A stretch of 64,000 nucleotides of DNA, from positions 62,001 through 126,000 of the forward strand of contig NZ_JACJVO010000021.1 in the NCBI RefSeq assembly GCF_014212055.1, read 5' to 3'. The notes under the pieces were generated by a model. The model did no database searches and was not told where the DNA came from. It saw only the letters and a list, made by a program, of their open reading frames with translations. Origin of the DNA: Cohnella zeiphila (GTDB taxonomy: Bacteria; Bacillota; Bacilli; Paenibacillales; Paenibacillaceae). A program made the translations under genes and the position numbers. Positions 18,940 through 28,636 of the stretch are shown here, in pieces; the stretch's first letter is position 1, and every line of letters starts with the position of its first letter.

Positions 18940-20481
18940 TTATACGACCGTCAGGCGCGGGGTCAGCCGCCAAATCTTGCGAAATTCCTTGGCGAGAGAA
19001 TCGACTTCGGTTCTCTCGACGGGCAGAGGATGGCGGGCGGTGGCGGCGAGCTTCAGCTTGTTGCCCCGGGCGACCGAGACGTGAAGCGAGGTGACGGCCT
19101 GGGACTCGCTGCGGTCCAGCGCGGCAGCAAGCTGAAGCAGGGAGCCGAGCTTGAATACCGCCTCGTAATCGCCGTTCTGCAGCAGCTGCCGGTAGGCGGA
19201 CAGCTTCTTGCGGGCCGGAGAAGTCCCCCGGTAGGAGGCGATCGCCGCCGTCAGCAGAATCTCGCGGTGGGTCAGACCGTTCCAATGGGCATGCGTCAGC
19301 AAGTAGAACGTATGGTCCGAGAAGTCGTTGACGTCGATGATCGCCCCGATCTTGAACAGCCTGGAAGCGGCGTCGAGCCACGCGCGCGCGCGGGAGGGAA
19401 GCGACTGGCCGCCGGAAGAAGCGAGGCGGTCGAACAGCGTCAGCGCGAGCTTGTTCACCTGCAGAGGATGCTCCTGAGGCACGGACGGATACAGCGCCGC
19501 CAAGTTGCGGATGCTCTCCTCCAGCACCATCGACGCATCCGAGACGTCCGTGCGCGGCAGGCACGTCTCGAAAAAGATGCCGTCGCGCAGCCCGGCTCCG
19601 CAGATGACGATGCGGGACGCGGAAGTCATGCGCGTCACGCTCTGCAGGATGGCGAGACCGGGGACGATGACGTCCGCGCGGTCCTTGGACAAGCCCGGCA
19701 CCTTGCGGCGCTTGTCCACGTTCAATGGCGCCAGCGCGTTCAGCTTGTCGCTCAGCTTCTTCACAGGCACCTCGTAGCCGTGCAAGTTGGCGTACGGGTA
19801 GTTGTCCGCGCGCTGGCACAGCTTGGCGAGCGCGCGGGTGGTGCCGCCGAGGCCGATCAGCGGCAGCCCGGGGTGCTCCGCGATCCACGCCTGCTCGCGC
19901 ATCGTCGCCTGGATGTCCGCCTGCAGCCGCTCGATCTGGGCGGCGGATACGGCGCCTCCGCCAAGCGAATGGCGGAGGGCGGTGTTGACGCAGCCGAACG
20001 GGAAGGAGACGGCATTGACCAGCTTCCGCCCGAGGATGAGGCTGACTTCCGTGCTCCCGCCGCCGATGTCGACGAGGAAGCCGTCCTGGACGTCCATCGT
20101 GCGCAGCATGGCGACGCAGCCGAGTCGCGCTTCGTCCTCGCCCGGCAGCAGCTCGATGTTCAGTCCGGCTTTCCGCCCGAGCCTCTCCAGCACTTCCCGG
20201 CGGTTGGCCGCCTGGCGGATGGCGGCCGTCGCCACGGCGCGGATACGGGTCGCGCCGTGCATCCGGCAGATCCGGCGGAAATGCCGGAGAACTTCCACCA
20301 GCTCGCTGACCGCATCCAGCGGCAGGATGCCGTCCCCGTTCAGCTTCTGGCTAAGCCTGGCGGACCATCTGCCCTGATCGATCACGCGGTAGGCGCCGTT
20401 GTCCATTACCTGATAGACGGCAAGCCGAACGGTGTTGGAACCGATGTCGATCATGCCGGTCACTTGACTGTGCTTCTTCAA
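18940..20481 (-). CDS. ppx: Exopolyphosphatase / guanosine pentaphosphate phosphatase
   Basis: 513 residues. The actin-like Ppx/GppA domain has MIDIGSNTVRLAVYQV, PGEDEARLG and VDIGGGSTEVS, the phosphate-binding loops. The C-terminal half is the HD-like helical domain typical of long Ppx enzymes. It removes terminal phosphates from polyphosphate and may act on pppGpp. It faces ppk on the opposite strand. I saw no PhoP grid in its upstream region. Confidence 0.93.
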   Translation of the reverse strand: MKKHSQVTGMIDIGSNTVRLAVYQVMDNGAYRVIDQGRWSARLSQKLNGDGILPLDAVSELVEVLRHFRRICRMHGATRIRAVATAAIRQAANRREVLERLGRKAGLNIELLPGEDEARLGCVAMLRTMDVQDGFLVDIGGGSTEVSLILGRKLVNAVSFPFGCVNTALRHSLGGGAVSAAQIERLQADIQATMREQAWIAEHPGLPLIGLGGTTRALAKLCQRADNYPYANLHGYEVPVKKLSDKLNALAPLNVDKRRKVPGLSKDRADVIVPGLAILQSVTRMTSASRIVICGAGLRDGIFFETCLPRTDVSDASMVLEESIRNLAALYPSVPQEHPLQVNKLALTLFDRLASSGGQSLPSRARAWLDAASRLFKIGAIIDVNDFSDHTFYLLTHAHWNGLTHREILLTAAIASYRGTSPARKKLSAYRQLLQNGDYEAVFKLGSLLQLAAALDRSESQAVTSLHVSVARGNKLKLAATARHPLPVERTEVDSLAKEFRKIWRLTPRLTVV

Positions 20482-20737
20482 TTGCGGCTCGCTCCTTCCG
20501 TAGGTCGAACGGGACGGGGACTGCTGTCCGAATGGTGCGAATGCCGTCGCCGAAAATGCGTTGTCGCGCCTGGGTCGTGGACCTATTTTACCATTCCGGG
20601 GCGTGGCGCAAAAGCGCCTTGTCTTTTTTTCTCTTCGGTTCCGCGCGTTCCGTTCCCCCGGACCGAATGAATAATGTTCCAGGTTAGGTAAATCATTAAT
20701 GGGAAGGCAGCCGCGACAAGCAAATTCTATGGCCGCG

Positions 20738-20752
20738 ATAAAGCATTTTTAT
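20738..20752. promoter_or_regulatory. CcpC-type dyad upstream of citZ
   Basis: ATAA-N7-TTAT, the consensus recognised by CcpC, the citrate-responsive LysR-type repressor of citZ and citB in Bacillus. It lies 11 bp upstream of the candidate -35, as expected for repression of citZ. The rest of the 507-bp ppx-citZ gap holds the promoter below and nothing else that I can name. Confidence 0.5.
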
Positions 20753-20763
20753 GTGCCGTTCGG

Positions 20764-20792
20764 TTCCATTCGCGGTTCAAATCGTTTATCAT
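20764..20792 (+). promoter_or_regulatory. Candidate citZ promoter
   Basis: TTCCAT - 17 bp - TATCAT. The -10 is good and the -35 weak. The leader to the citZ start would be about 190 bases. Confidence 0.35.
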
Positions 20793-20988
20793 TGAAAATG
20801 GACTGAAATTCCGTGGGAATATCTGTTTTTTCCGCAGGCTGGCGAACGGAATGTCCGCTTTGCTTGACGGTTCGCGCGCATTCTATGTTTTTCGAATCGT
20901 CTTCCGGATCCGTTTGCCGGGTTCACCTTGTCAGCCGGAATCGCCTCGCGGCGGTTCCTTCATTTTGTTTCTTAAAGGAGAGAAAACC

Positions 20989-22104
20989 ATGACGGCAACG
21001 AAAGGTCTCGAAGGCATCGTAGCGGCCTCCTCCTCGATCAGTTCGATCATCGACGGCGTGCTGACGTACCGCGGCATCGACATCGACGAGCTGGCGGAGA
21101 AGGCGACTTTCGAAGAAGTCGCTTATTTGTTGTGGCACGGCAAACTGCCGACCCAATCCGAACTGGACGGGCTGCTCGCGCAGCTGGGCGAATACGCGGC
21201 CGTTCCGGAGCAAGTGATTGCCGGGCTGCGCCTGTATCCGGCTGGCAGCAACTCGATGGCGGCTCTGCGCACGGTCGTCTCCAGCCTGGCGCTGTACGAT
21301 GAAGAAGCGCAGGACATGAGCCGGGAGGCGAACGTTCGCAAGGCGGTCAAGCTTCAGGCGCAGCTTCCGACGGTCGTGGCCGCGTTCGCCCGCATTCGCC
21401 AAGGCAAAGAGCCGATCGCGCCGAAGAAGGGCGTCCCGATCGCGCACAACTTCCTGTATATGCTGACCGGCGAAGAACCGGCCGCCGTCGCCGTCGAAGC
21501 GCTGAACAAGGCGCTCGTCCTGCATGCCGACCACGAGCTGAACGCGTCCACGTTCGCCGCCCGCGTCACGGTCGCGACGCTGTCCGATATCTACTCCGGC
21601 GTCACGAGCGCGATCGGCGCGCTCAAAGGCCCGCTGCACGGCGGCGCCAACGAAGCGGTCATGGTCATGCTGGACGAGATCGGCTCCGTCGCCAACGTCG
21701 AGCCGTATATCCAGGCGAAGCTGGACCGCAAGGACAAAGTCATGGGCTTCGGCCACCGGGTCTACAAGAACGGCGACCCGCGCGCCAAGCATCTGCAGGC
21801 GATGTCCCGCCAGCTCGGCGAGCTGAACGGCGACATGAAGCTGTACGACATGTCCGTGAAGATCGAAGATCTCGTGACGGGACAGAAGGGCCTGAAGCCG
21901 AACGTCGACTTCTATTCCGCTTCCTGCTACACGATGCTGGGCATTCCGCGCGACTTGTTCACGCCGCTCTTCGCGATCAGCCGCGTATCCGGCTGGACGG
22001 CTCACATTCTGGAGCAGCTTGCCGACAACCGCCTCATTCGCCCGCGCGCCGAGTATGTCGGACCGGTCGGCCAGCATTACGTGCCGATCGCCCAGCGCGG
22101 CTGA
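20989..22104 (+). CDS. citZ: Citrate synthase
   Basis: 371 residues, Bacillus-type citrate synthase. Catalytic segments visible: HADHELNAST, GPLHGGANE, VMGFGHRVYKNGDPRAKHL. It condenses oxaloacetate and acetyl-CoA. The start follows AAAGGAG and gives the canonical TKGLEGIVA N-terminus; the frame is open further upstream without a ribosome site. It is followed by icd and then mdh, as in the B. subtilis citZ-icd-mdh operon. Confidence 0.96.
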   Translation: MTATKGLEGIVAASSSISSIIDGVLTYRGIDIDELAEKATFEEVAYLLWHGKLPTQSELDGLLAQLGEYAAVPEQVIAGLRLYPAGSNSMAALRTVVSSLALYDEEAQDMSREANVRKAVKLQAQLPTVVAAFARIRQGKEPIAPKKGVPIAHNFLYMLTGEEPAAVAVEALNKALVLHADHELNASTFAARVTVATLSDIYSGVTSAIGALKGPLHGGANEAVMVMLDEIGSVANVEPYIQAKLDRKDKVMGFGHRVYKNGDPRAKHLQAMSRQLGELNGDMKLYDMSVKIEDLVTGQKGLKPNVDFYSASCYTMLGIPRDLFTPLFAISRVSGWTAHILEQLADNRLIRPRAEYVGPVGQHYVPIAQRG

Positions 22105-22129
22105 TTCCTACCGGTTCGCTCCGGCGGAA

Positions 22130-22155
22130 CGCCCCTTGGCCCGCGGGCCGGGGCG
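22130..22155 (+). other. Strong intergenic hairpin between citZ and icd
   Basis: CGCCCC...GGGGCG with a self-complementary GGCCCGCGGGCC core and no T-tract. It could stabilise or process the citZ message rather than terminate it. Confidence 0.45.
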
Positions 22156-22212
22156 TACGCCGGTTTCTTATGGATCATTCCTAACTTATCGATGCAGGAG
22201 GAGAATGTACAC

Positions 22213-23508
22213 ATGGCACAATTGGAAAAATTCGCGGCTCCGACTTCCGGAGAAGCCATCACGGTCAATAACGGGGTTCTGAACGTTCCGAACAACCCGA
22301 TCATTCCGTTTATCGAAGGCGACGGCACCGGCCGCGACATCTGGCGCGCCTCCCAGCGCGTGCTGGACGCGGCGGTCGAGAAGGCATACAACGGCCAGAA
22401 GAAAATCGCTTGGTACGAAGTGTTCGCCGGCGAGAAAGCTTTCAACGCGTACGGCGAATGGCTGCCGAACGACACGCTGACCGCGATCCGCGAGTACATC
22501 ATCGCCATCAAGGGACCGTTGACGACGCCGATCGGCGGCGGCATCCGCTCGCTGAACGTCGCGCTGCGGCAGGAGCTGGACCTGTACGTCTGCCTGCGTC
22601 CGGTTCGCTACTTCAACGGCGTTCCTTCTCCGGTCAAGCGTCCGGAGCTCGTCGACATGGTCATTTTCCGCGAGAACACCGAAGACATCTACGCGGGTAT
22701 CGAATATCAAGCCGAAACGGCCGACGCCAAGAAAGTCATCGAATTCCTGCAGAAGGAAATGGGCGTCAAGAAGATCCGCTTCCCCGAGACGTCCGGCATC
22801 GGCATCAAGCCGGTCTCGTCCGATGGCTCGAAGCGTCTCGTCCGCGCCGCGATCGAATACGCGATCAAGCACAAGCGCAAATCCGTTACGCTCGTTCATA
22901 AGGGCAACATCATGAAGTTCACCGAGGGCGCGTTCAAGAACTGGGGCTATGAAGTGGCCGAAACCGAGTTCGCGAATCAGACGTTCACGTGGGGCCAATA
23001 CGACAAGATCAAGGCCGAGCAAGGCGAAGAGGCTGCCAACGCGGCTCAGAAAGCGGCTCTGGCGGAAGGCAAGATCCTGATCAAGGACGCCATCGCCGAC
23101 ATCGCGCTGCAGCAAGTACTGACGCGTCCGACCGACTTCGACGTCATCGCGACGCTGAACCTGAACGGCGACTATCTGTCGGACGCGCTGGCTGCGCAAG
23201 TCGGCGGCATCGGCATCGCGCCGGGAGCGAACATCAACTACGTGACCGGACATGCTATCTTCGAAGCGACCCACGGCACCGCGCCGAAGTACGCCGACAA
23301 GGATGTCGTCAACCCGGGCTCCGTCATCCTGTCCGGCGTCATGATGTTCGAGCACCTGGGCTGGCTGGAAGCGGCGGATCTGATCTACAAAGGATTGGAA
23401 AAGTCGATCAACAGCAAGATCGTCACGTACGACTTCGCCCGTCTGATGGAAGGCGCGACCGAAGTGAAGTGCTCCGAGTTCGCGGATCAGATCATCAAGA
23501 ACATGTAA
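22213..23508 (+). CDS. icd: Isocitrate dehydrogenase (NADP-dependent)
   Basis: 431 residues. [13 protein letters not shown] holds the substrate-binding serine that is the phosphorylation site in E. coli; [23 protein letters not shown] and [21 protein letters not shown] are the active-site and nucleotide-binding segments. It oxidises isocitrate to 2-oxoglutarate. The ATG at 22213 is preferred over one 21 bases earlier because the AGGAGGAG site lies between them. Confidence 0.96.
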   Translation: MAQLEKFAAPTSGEAITVNNGVLNVPNNPIIPFIEGDGTGRDIWRASQRVLDAAVEKAYNGQKKIAWYEVFAGEKAFNAYGEWLPNDTLTAIREYIIAIKGPLTTPIGGGIRSLNVALRQELDLYVCLRPVRYFNGVPSPVKRPELVDMVIFRENTEDIYAGIEYQAETADAKKVIEFLQKEMGVKKIRFPETSGIGIKPVSSDGSKRLVRAAIEYAIKHKRKSVTLVHKGNIMKFTEGAFKNWGYEVAETEFANQTFTWGQYDKIKAEQGEEAANAAQKAALAEGKILIKDAIADIALQQVLTRPTDFDVIATLNLNGDYLSDALAAQVGGIGIAPGANINYVTGHAIFEATHGTAPKYADKDVVNPGSVILSGVMMFEHLGWLEAADLIYKGLEKSINSKIVTYDFARLMEGATEVKCSEFADQIIKNM

Positions 23509-23906
23509 TTTAGGGACGGACCCCCTAGATCCCCCTTTCCAAGAGGGACTCCGAGGGCGCTGCCCTCCGGACACCCTGCCGAATAACGTTCGGGGAACTG
23601 AGGCGCGTTGAAGGAGGGGACGGCGGAGGCCGATCCGTCCGTCGGACTTGTCCGACGAACGGATCGAGCCGGCTGTTCGCGGGGAACGTTAAAATGGAAA
23701 CGGCGTTATTTGGACAAAATCAGGGGTATGCTGTAGATGATGGCATCGAAACCCTTTATTTTGCAAATAGCGTCGTTTTTTCGTTTATTGGGGCATGGAA
23801 GGGCGCGGATATCGTAACCGGCAGGATCGTAAAACTAGTTTTCCGACCTATTAAAATAGCCGAAGCCGCTCTGGCGGCTGCTTAACCCAAAAGGAGGCAA
23901 TACGTC
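23509..23906. other. 398-bp icd-mdh gap with a long perfect hairpin
   Basis: The first half is C-rich and repetitive. At 23631-23666 there is a hairpin, CGATCCGT-c-CGTCGGA-cttg-TCCGACG-a-ACGGATCG, with no T-tract. The second half is more AT-rich; a 63-codon open frame at 23694 has no convincing ribosome site or family and is not called. No clear promoter seen. Confidence 0.4.
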
Positions 23907-24851
23907 ATGGCGATCAAGCGAGCGAAAATAACGGTGATCGGAGCGGGCTTTACCGGGGCGACCACCGCCCTGATGCTGGCGCAGAAGGAGCTTGGAGACA
24001 TCGTTCTGCTGGACATTCCCCAACTGGAGAATCCGACGAAGGGCAAGGCGCTCGACATGCTCGAATCGACGCCGGTTCAAGGCGTCGATTCCCGGATCGC
24101 GGGCACGGCCGATTATGCGGATTCCGCGGGCTCCGACGTCGTTATCATCACGGCCGGCGTCGCCCGCAAGCCGGGCATGAGCCGCGACGATCTGGTAAGC
24201 ACGAACGCCGGCATTGTCAAGTCCGTTTGCGAGCAAGTGAAGGCGGCCAGCCCGAACGCGTACGTCATTATCCTCTCGAACCCGGTCGACGCCATGACTT
24301 ATGTAGCGTTCAAGGCGCTCGGCTTCCCGAGAAACCGCGTTATCGGCCAGTCCGGGGTGCTGGATACCGCCCGTTACAACACGTTCCTGGCGGAAGCGCT
24401 GAACGTGTCCGTGGAGGACGTTCGCGGCGTCGTGCTCGGCGGCCACGGGGACGACATGGTGCCGCTCGTCCGCTATACGACGATCGGCGGCATTCCGGTC
24501 GAGAAGCTTCTGCCCAAAGATCAGATCGACGCGATCGTGCAACGGACCCGGGCGGGCGGCGGCGAGATCGTGAGCCTGCTCGGCAACGGCAGCGCCTACT
24601 ACGCCCCGGCCGCTTCGCTCGTGCAAATGACCGAAGCGATTCTGAAGGACAAGAAGCGCATCCTGCCGGTCATCGCCTTGCTGCAAGGCGAATACGGCTA
24701 CAAGGATCTGTTCATGGGCGTGCTGGCCGTGCTGGGCGGCGACGGCATCGAGAAGGTGATGGAGCTCGAGCTGACCGCCGAAGAGAAAGCCGCGATGGAC
24801 AAATCGGCGGATTCCGTCCGCAGCGTCATCCAGGTCGTCGAGAACGCATAA
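23907..24851 (+). CDS. mdh: Malate dehydrogenase
   Basis: 314 residues, LDH-like malate dehydrogenase. GAGFTG dinucleotide loop, substrate arginine in [11 protein letters not shown], catalytic His in [11 protein letters not shown]. It oxidises malate to oxaloacetate with NAD. The ribosome site AAAGGAGG is excellent. It completes the citZ-icd-mdh set. Confidence 0.96.
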   Translation: MAIKRAKITVIGAGFTGATTALMLAQKELGDIVLLDIPQLENPTKGKALDMLESTPVQGVDSRIAGTADYADSAGSDVVIITAGVARKPGMSRDDLVSTNAGIVKSVCEQVKAASPNAYVIILSNPVDAMTYVAFKALGFPRNRVIGQSGVLDTARYNTFLAEALNVSVEDVRGVVLGGHGDDMVPLVRYTTIGGIPVEKLLPKDQIDAIVQRTRAGGGEIVSLLGNGSAYYAPAASLVQMTEAILKDKKRILPVIALLQGEYGYKDLFMGVLAVLGGDGIEKVMELELTAEEKAAMDKSADSVRSVIQVVENA

Positions 24852-24883
24852 GGAGCGCCTTTTCCAGAGGTGTGGCGATCTGG

Positions 24884-25069
24884 CTAACGAATCCACGGGT
24901 TCTTATTTGGCAAAAAAGCGGGAGGCTTGCGTTTTAAAGAAACGGAGAAGACTTATTGGCCTGCTTCATCCGGCAAACGGCCATCATTTGCCCCAATAAG
25001 CTCTCCTCGATTCGTCGCGCTTTGCCAACCCTTGATATTGCCGAAATAGCGTCGCTGGGATTCGTTAGC
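24884..25069. repeat. 186-bp segment bounded by 12-bp inverted repeats (MITE-like)
   Basis: GCTAACGAATCC at 24884 and its exact reverse complement GGATTCGTTAGC at 25058. A nested inverted repeat, CTTATTGG (24952) / CCAATAAG (24993), lies inside. No gene seen. It occupies the mdh-25311 gap and resembles a small non-autonomous element or a foldback repeat. No target-site duplication is obvious. Confidence 0.4.
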
Positions 25070-25235
25070 TTCTTCGCTCGCTCTCAAGCGGCCGTCCGCC
25101 GGACGTCCGATACGAGAAATGAGCGTATCCCCCCTTGCAGGTTATGTTCGATTAACCGTTGCTAGGCGGAAGCCAGTTCCCGTTCTGCGTATCCTTGCGC
25201 GCAAGGGGGCTTCTTGCCGTTTTTGGCCGGGAAAG

Positions 25236-25264
25236 TTTTGTTTGCCTCGCGATTTGTGTATACT
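25236..25264 (+). promoter_or_regulatory. Candidate promoter of the 139-residue membrane protein
   Basis: TTTTGT - 17 bp - TATACT with a TGTG extension before the -10. Confidence 0.45.
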
Positions 25265-25310
25265 GAATTTGATTGCCTGTACATAAGAGGTCAAGGAGGA
25301 CTATGGAATC

Positions 25311-25730
25311 ATGACGACTTTTATGCTGTTTCTCCACGTCCTGGGCGCGACGGGAATGGGGGTCTACGTCGTTCTTCCTTTCGTGGCGGGAAAGTTCAAG
25401 CAACTGTCCACGCCGGCTCAGGAAGGACTCGCGAGCGGCCTGCTGACGGCCGGACGGGTCGGCCAGTTCGGGCTCGTGCTTCAGCTGCTGACGGGCGGAT
25501 ACTTGATCTCGCAAGGAGATTACGGAACTTCCTGGATGATTACGATTATCGTTCTGTTTGTCGCCCTCGGCGCGGTCAGCGGCATCGTGCAAGGCCCGCT
25601 GAAACGCATTAAGACGGCTACGGCCAGCAACCAGGACGCTTCCGGCGCGATCTCCCGCGTTCAGACGCTCAGCGTGTTGGCGGTGCTGCTCTTCCTCGTC
25701 ATCCTGTGGATGATGAAGAATCCGTGGTAA
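25311..25730 (+). CDS. Four-helix membrane protein, unknown function
   Basis: 139 residues with four hydrophobic helices. Helix 1 contains FLHVLGATG; a histidine in this setting is seen in DUF2269/CopD-like membrane proteins, where it may bind haem or copper, but I am not certain of membership. Short loops with GGYLISQGDYGTSW between helices 2 and 3. It stands alone between its own promoter and terminator. Confidence 0.7.
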   Translation: MTTFMLFLHVLGATGMGVYVVLPFVAGKFKQLSTPAQEGLASGLLTAGRVGQFGLVLQLLTGGYLISQGDYGTSWMITIIVLFVALGAVSGIVQGPLKRIKTATASNQDASGAISRVQTLSVLAVLLFLVILWMMKNPW

Positions 25731-25747
25731 AGGGGTAAGGCAGCGAC

Positions 25748-25781
25748 GAGAGCCCGTTCTTCGCGAACGGGCTCTTTTTTT
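25748..25781 (+). terminator. Terminator
   Basis: GAGCCCGTTC-ttc-GCGAACGGGCTC then TTTTTTT. Confidence 0.92.
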
Positions 25782-25901
25782 ATTCGATGCCGGATCCGTC
25801 CGGATTCCAAGAAGAATGATATCGGACGGATATCTCAAAGGAAGCGGGCGAAAGGTCTCGAAACGGTAAGCAATTCATCACGATACTCCTGTATGCCCGA
25901 C

Positions 25902-25930
25902 TTGAGCCGATCGGCGTTCGGAGTTATTCT
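25902..25930 (+). promoter_or_regulatory. Promoter of the Rrf2-family gene
   Basis: TTGAGC - 17 bp - TATTCT, 32 bp upstream of the start codon. Confidence 0.5.
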
Positions 25931-25961
25931 AGACGCACGGAGTCGATAATGGAGGTGCAAG

Positions 25962-26378
25962 ATGAAATTTTCCCAGGCAACCGACTATGCGCTTCACGCC
26001 ATGCTCTATCTGATCTCGGCGGCGCCCGATAAGCCGATCGGCGTGCAGTTTCTGTCCGAGAAGCTCGGCGTCTCCCAGACGTACTTGTCCAAAATGATGA
26101 CCAAGCTGGTCAAGGCCGGGCTGATTCAATCCGCTCCCGGCGCCCATGGGGGATACCGCCTTCGGAAAAACCAAGACGAAATTTCCTTTCTCGATATCAT
26201 TCAGGCGATCGAAGGGACGGCCTCCTTATTCGAGTGCAGCCTTCAGCACGGGAGCGAATGCCTGATCCAACAGGTCGTAATCGAAGCCGAACGGCGGATG
26301 GAAGACTATTTGAACCAAACGAAATTAGCCGACGTGGCCAAAAAGCTCCCGACGGAGGAGAAGCACGCCCATTCCTAA
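25962..26378 (+). CDS. Rrf2-family transcriptional regulator
   Basis: 138 residues. N-terminal winged helix with the family start MKFSQATDYALHAMLYL and the recognition region VSQTYLSKMMTKLVKAGLI. Only two cysteines (FECSLQHGSECLI) lie in the region that holds three Fe-S ligands in IscR and NsrR. It may therefore bind a cluster with an extra ligand (a His is nearby) or use a thiol switch. Its stop overlaps the stop of the convergent nucleotidase gene by 3 bp. Confidence 0.85.
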   Translation: MKFSQATDYALHAMLYLISAAPDKPIGVQFLSEKLGVSQTYLSKMMTKLVKAGLIQSAPGAHGGYRLRKNQDEISFLDIIQAIEGTASLFECSLQHGSECLIQQVVIEAERRMEDYLNQTKLADVAKKLPTEEKHAHS

Positions 26379-26968
26379 TCGGCATCCTCCGACAGCTCGT
26401 CGATCGTCTTCTCGAAGCTCGGGGCGAGCCGCTCCAGGAACCAGTCGACCTCGGGCATCCCGTAACCGCGCAGCTTCTCTTCCATTTGCTTGCGGGCGGT
26501 GGCGAAATCGCGGTTGCCGGCCGACATCTCGCTGACGCATTTGAGGTAGGCGTCCAGCACGTCGGCGGCTTTGACGAGCCGGGCCAGCTCGGGAGAGTCG
26601 GCTTCTCTCGCGAGCAGAGGACGATAGACGTCCTTCAGCTCCTCGGGAACCGTCCCCAGCAGCCGCTCGGCGGCCAGCGTCTCGATCTGCCGGAAGTTGC
26701 CCAGCAGCTCGGGATTATGGTGCTTTACGGGCGTCGGAATGTCGCCGGTGATCACTTCGGTGACGTCGTGAAACAGCGCGTACGCCGCCGCCTTCTCGGG
26801 GTCGATGTCGCGTCCGAACACGCGGCTGGCGATGCTGCCCAGCAGGTGAGCGAGCAGCGCCGTATGATACGAATGCTCGGCGACGTTCTCGCCTTGCGTC
26901 TTCCGCATCAGGCTCCAGCGTTCGATATATTGCAGGCGGTACAGATAGGCGAGAAAATGATGGGACAT
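26375..26968 (-). CDS. 5'-deoxynucleotidase, YfbR-like HD protein
   Basis: 197 residues, HD-domain phosphohydrolase. Metal ligands appear in order: R-WSL and EHSYHTA, the FHDVTE dyad, and KAADVLDAY. The YfbR signature RxQY(I)ERWSLM near the N-terminus supports dephosphorylation of deoxyribonucleoside 5'-monophosphates. It is convergent with the Rrf2 gene, overlapping by 4 bp. Confidence 0.88.
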   Translation of the reverse strand: MSHHFLAYLYRLQYIERWSLMRKTQGENVAEHSYHTALLAHLLGSIASRVFGRDIDPEKAAAYALFHDVTEVITGDIPTPVKHHNPELLGNFRQIETLAAERLLGTVPEELKDVYRPLLAREADSPELARLVKAADVLDAYLKCVSEMSAGNRDFATARKQMEEKLRGYGMPEVDWFLERLAPSFEKTIDELSEDAD

Positions 26969-27057
26969 GGCAGGCTCCTTTTTCTCACGGGAAGGGTCTC
27001 TGTGATATTATATATTTATTAAAGCCTTGAGAATAGAGAGGAGATTTTACCGTACTT

Positions 27058-28596
27058 ATGTCTACCTTCGAAGAAAGTATCTACCAGCTGATCGTCGAAA
27101 CGTCCACGAACCTCCCGGCCGACGTCAGAAGGAGAATCGCCGCCGCCCGAGAAGCCGAGGACCGCGCCACCCGGGCCGGCTTGTCGCTGTCGACGATCGC
27201 GCAGAACATCGAGATGGCCGAGTGCAACGTCTCGCCGATCTGTCAGGACACGGGGATGCCGACGTTTATCGTGCATACGCCGGTAGGCGCGAATCAGATC
27301 GTCATGAAGCGGGAGATTCAGCAGGCGATCGCCCGCGCTACGAAGGACGGCAAGCTGCGGACGAACTCCGTCGATTCGCTGACGGGCGCCAACACCGGCG
27401 ACAATCTGGGCCCGGGCACGCCGGTCATCCACTTTGAGCAGTGGGAGAAGGACGAGGTCGACGCGCGCCTCATTCTGAAGGGCGGCGGCTGCGAGAACAA
27501 GAACATCCAATACAGCCTGCCGTGCGAGCTGGAAGGGCTGGGCAAGGCCGGCCGCGACCTGGACGGCATCCGCAAGTGCATTCTGCACGCGGTTTACCAG
27601 GCGCAGGGCCAAGGCTGCAGCGCGGGCTTCATCGGCGTCGGCATCGGCGGCGACCGGACGACCGGATACGAGCTGGCGAAGCAGCAGCTGTTCCGCCACG
27701 TCGAGGACGTAAACCCGATCCCCGACCTCGCGAAGCTGGAGGATTACATTCTGGACAAGGCGAACCGGCTCGGCATCGGAACGATGGGCTTCGGCGGCAA
27801 CGTGACGCTGCTCGGCTGCAAAGTCGGGGTCATGAACCGGCTGCCGGCGAGCTTCTTCGTCTCGGTCGCATACAACTGCTGGGCTTATCGGCGCCAGGGC
27901 ATCCTGCTCGACGGCTCCACTCACGAGATCAAGGAATGGATTTACGAGACCGGCTCGAACGTGAAAATGAACTCGGAGGACCAAGCCGCCTCCGAAGCGG
28001 CACCGGCCGCCGAGCGCCGCGAAGTCGTGCTGACCGCGCCGCTGACCGAGGAGCAAGTCCGTTCGCTGAAGGTGGGCGACGTCGTCATTCTGAACGGCGA
28101 GATGCATACCGGACGCGACGCGCTGCACAAGTATTTGATGGATCATGACGCGCCGATCGATCTGAACGGCAGCGTTATCTATCACTGCGGCCCCGTCATG
28201 CTGAAAGACGAGGAAGGCTGGCACGTGAAGGCGGCCGGGCCGACGACGAGCAGCCGCGAGGAGCCTTACCAAGGCGATATTATGAAAAAGTTCGGCATCC
28301 GCGCGGTCATCGGCAAAGGCGGCATGGGCGCGAAGACGCTGGCGGCGCTCCGGGAGCACGGCGGCGTCTATCTGAATGCGGTGGGCGGCGCGGCGCAATA
28401 TTATGCGGAGTGCATCAAGAAGGTGAACGGCGTCGACTTCATGGAGTTCGGCATCCCGGAAGCGATGTGGCATCTGCAGGTCGAAGGGTTCGCGGCGATC
28501 GTGACGATGGACTCCCACGGCAACAGCCTGCACGCCGACGTCGACCGCGATTCCAAGGAGAAGCTCGCCCAGTTCAAGGATCCGGTGTTCGCTTAA
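27058..28596 (+). CDS. Class I fumarate hydratase (Fe-S)
   Basis: 512 residues, both class I fumarase domains on one chain: alpha-type residues ~1-290, then the beta-type domain (LTAPLTEEQVRSLKVGDVVILNG...GGMGAKTLAAL). The three 4Fe-4S cysteines are seen in AECNVSPICQDTG, GGGCENKN and GQGCSAGFIG. It hydrates fumarate to malate, next to mdh, citZ and icd. The ribosome site GAGAGGAG lies 14 bp from the ATG, farther than usual, so the start is slightly uncertain. An AT-rich -10 like sequence (TATTATAT) precedes it. Confidence 0.93.
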   Translation: MSTFEESIYQLIVETSTNLPADVRRRIAAAREAEDRATRAGLSLSTIAQNIEMAECNVSPICQDTGMPTFIVHTPVGANQIVMKREIQQAIARATKDGKLRTNSVDSLTGANTGDNLGPGTPVIHFEQWEKDEVDARLILKGGGCENKNIQYSLPCELEGLGKAGRDLDGIRKCILHAVYQAQGQGCSAGFIGVGIGGDRTTGYELAKQQLFRHVEDVNPIPDLAKLEDYILDKANRLGIGTMGFGGNVTLLGCKVGVMNRLPASFFVSVAYNCWAYRRQGILLDGSTHEIKEWIYETGSNVKMNSEDQAASEAAPAAERREVVLTAPLTEEQVRSLKVGDVVILNGEMHTGRDALHKYLMDHDAPIDLNGSVIYHCGPVMLKDEEGWHVKAAGPTTSSREEPYQGDIMKKFGIRAVIGKGGMGAKTLAALREHGGVYLNAVGGAAQYYAECIKKVNGVDFMEFGIPEAMWHLQVEGFAAIVTMDSHGNSLHADVDRDSKEKLAQFKDPVFA

Positions 28597-28636
28597 GCGA
28601 GTCGAGTTTTAACCAAATTGACGTTCGGGGAGCGCC

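Noticed and set aside
20482-20640. PhoP promoter for ppx
   Set aside because: The upstream region on the minus strand has no hexamers on an 11-bp grid.
23694-23885. 63-codon open frame between icd and mdh
   Set aside because: No ribosome site, no recognisable family, and its codon use does not resemble the neighbours; the region looks like degraded repeat sequence.
24956-25165. 69-codon open frame after mdh
   Set aside because: It runs across the inverted-repeat element and has no ribosome site; treated as non-coding.
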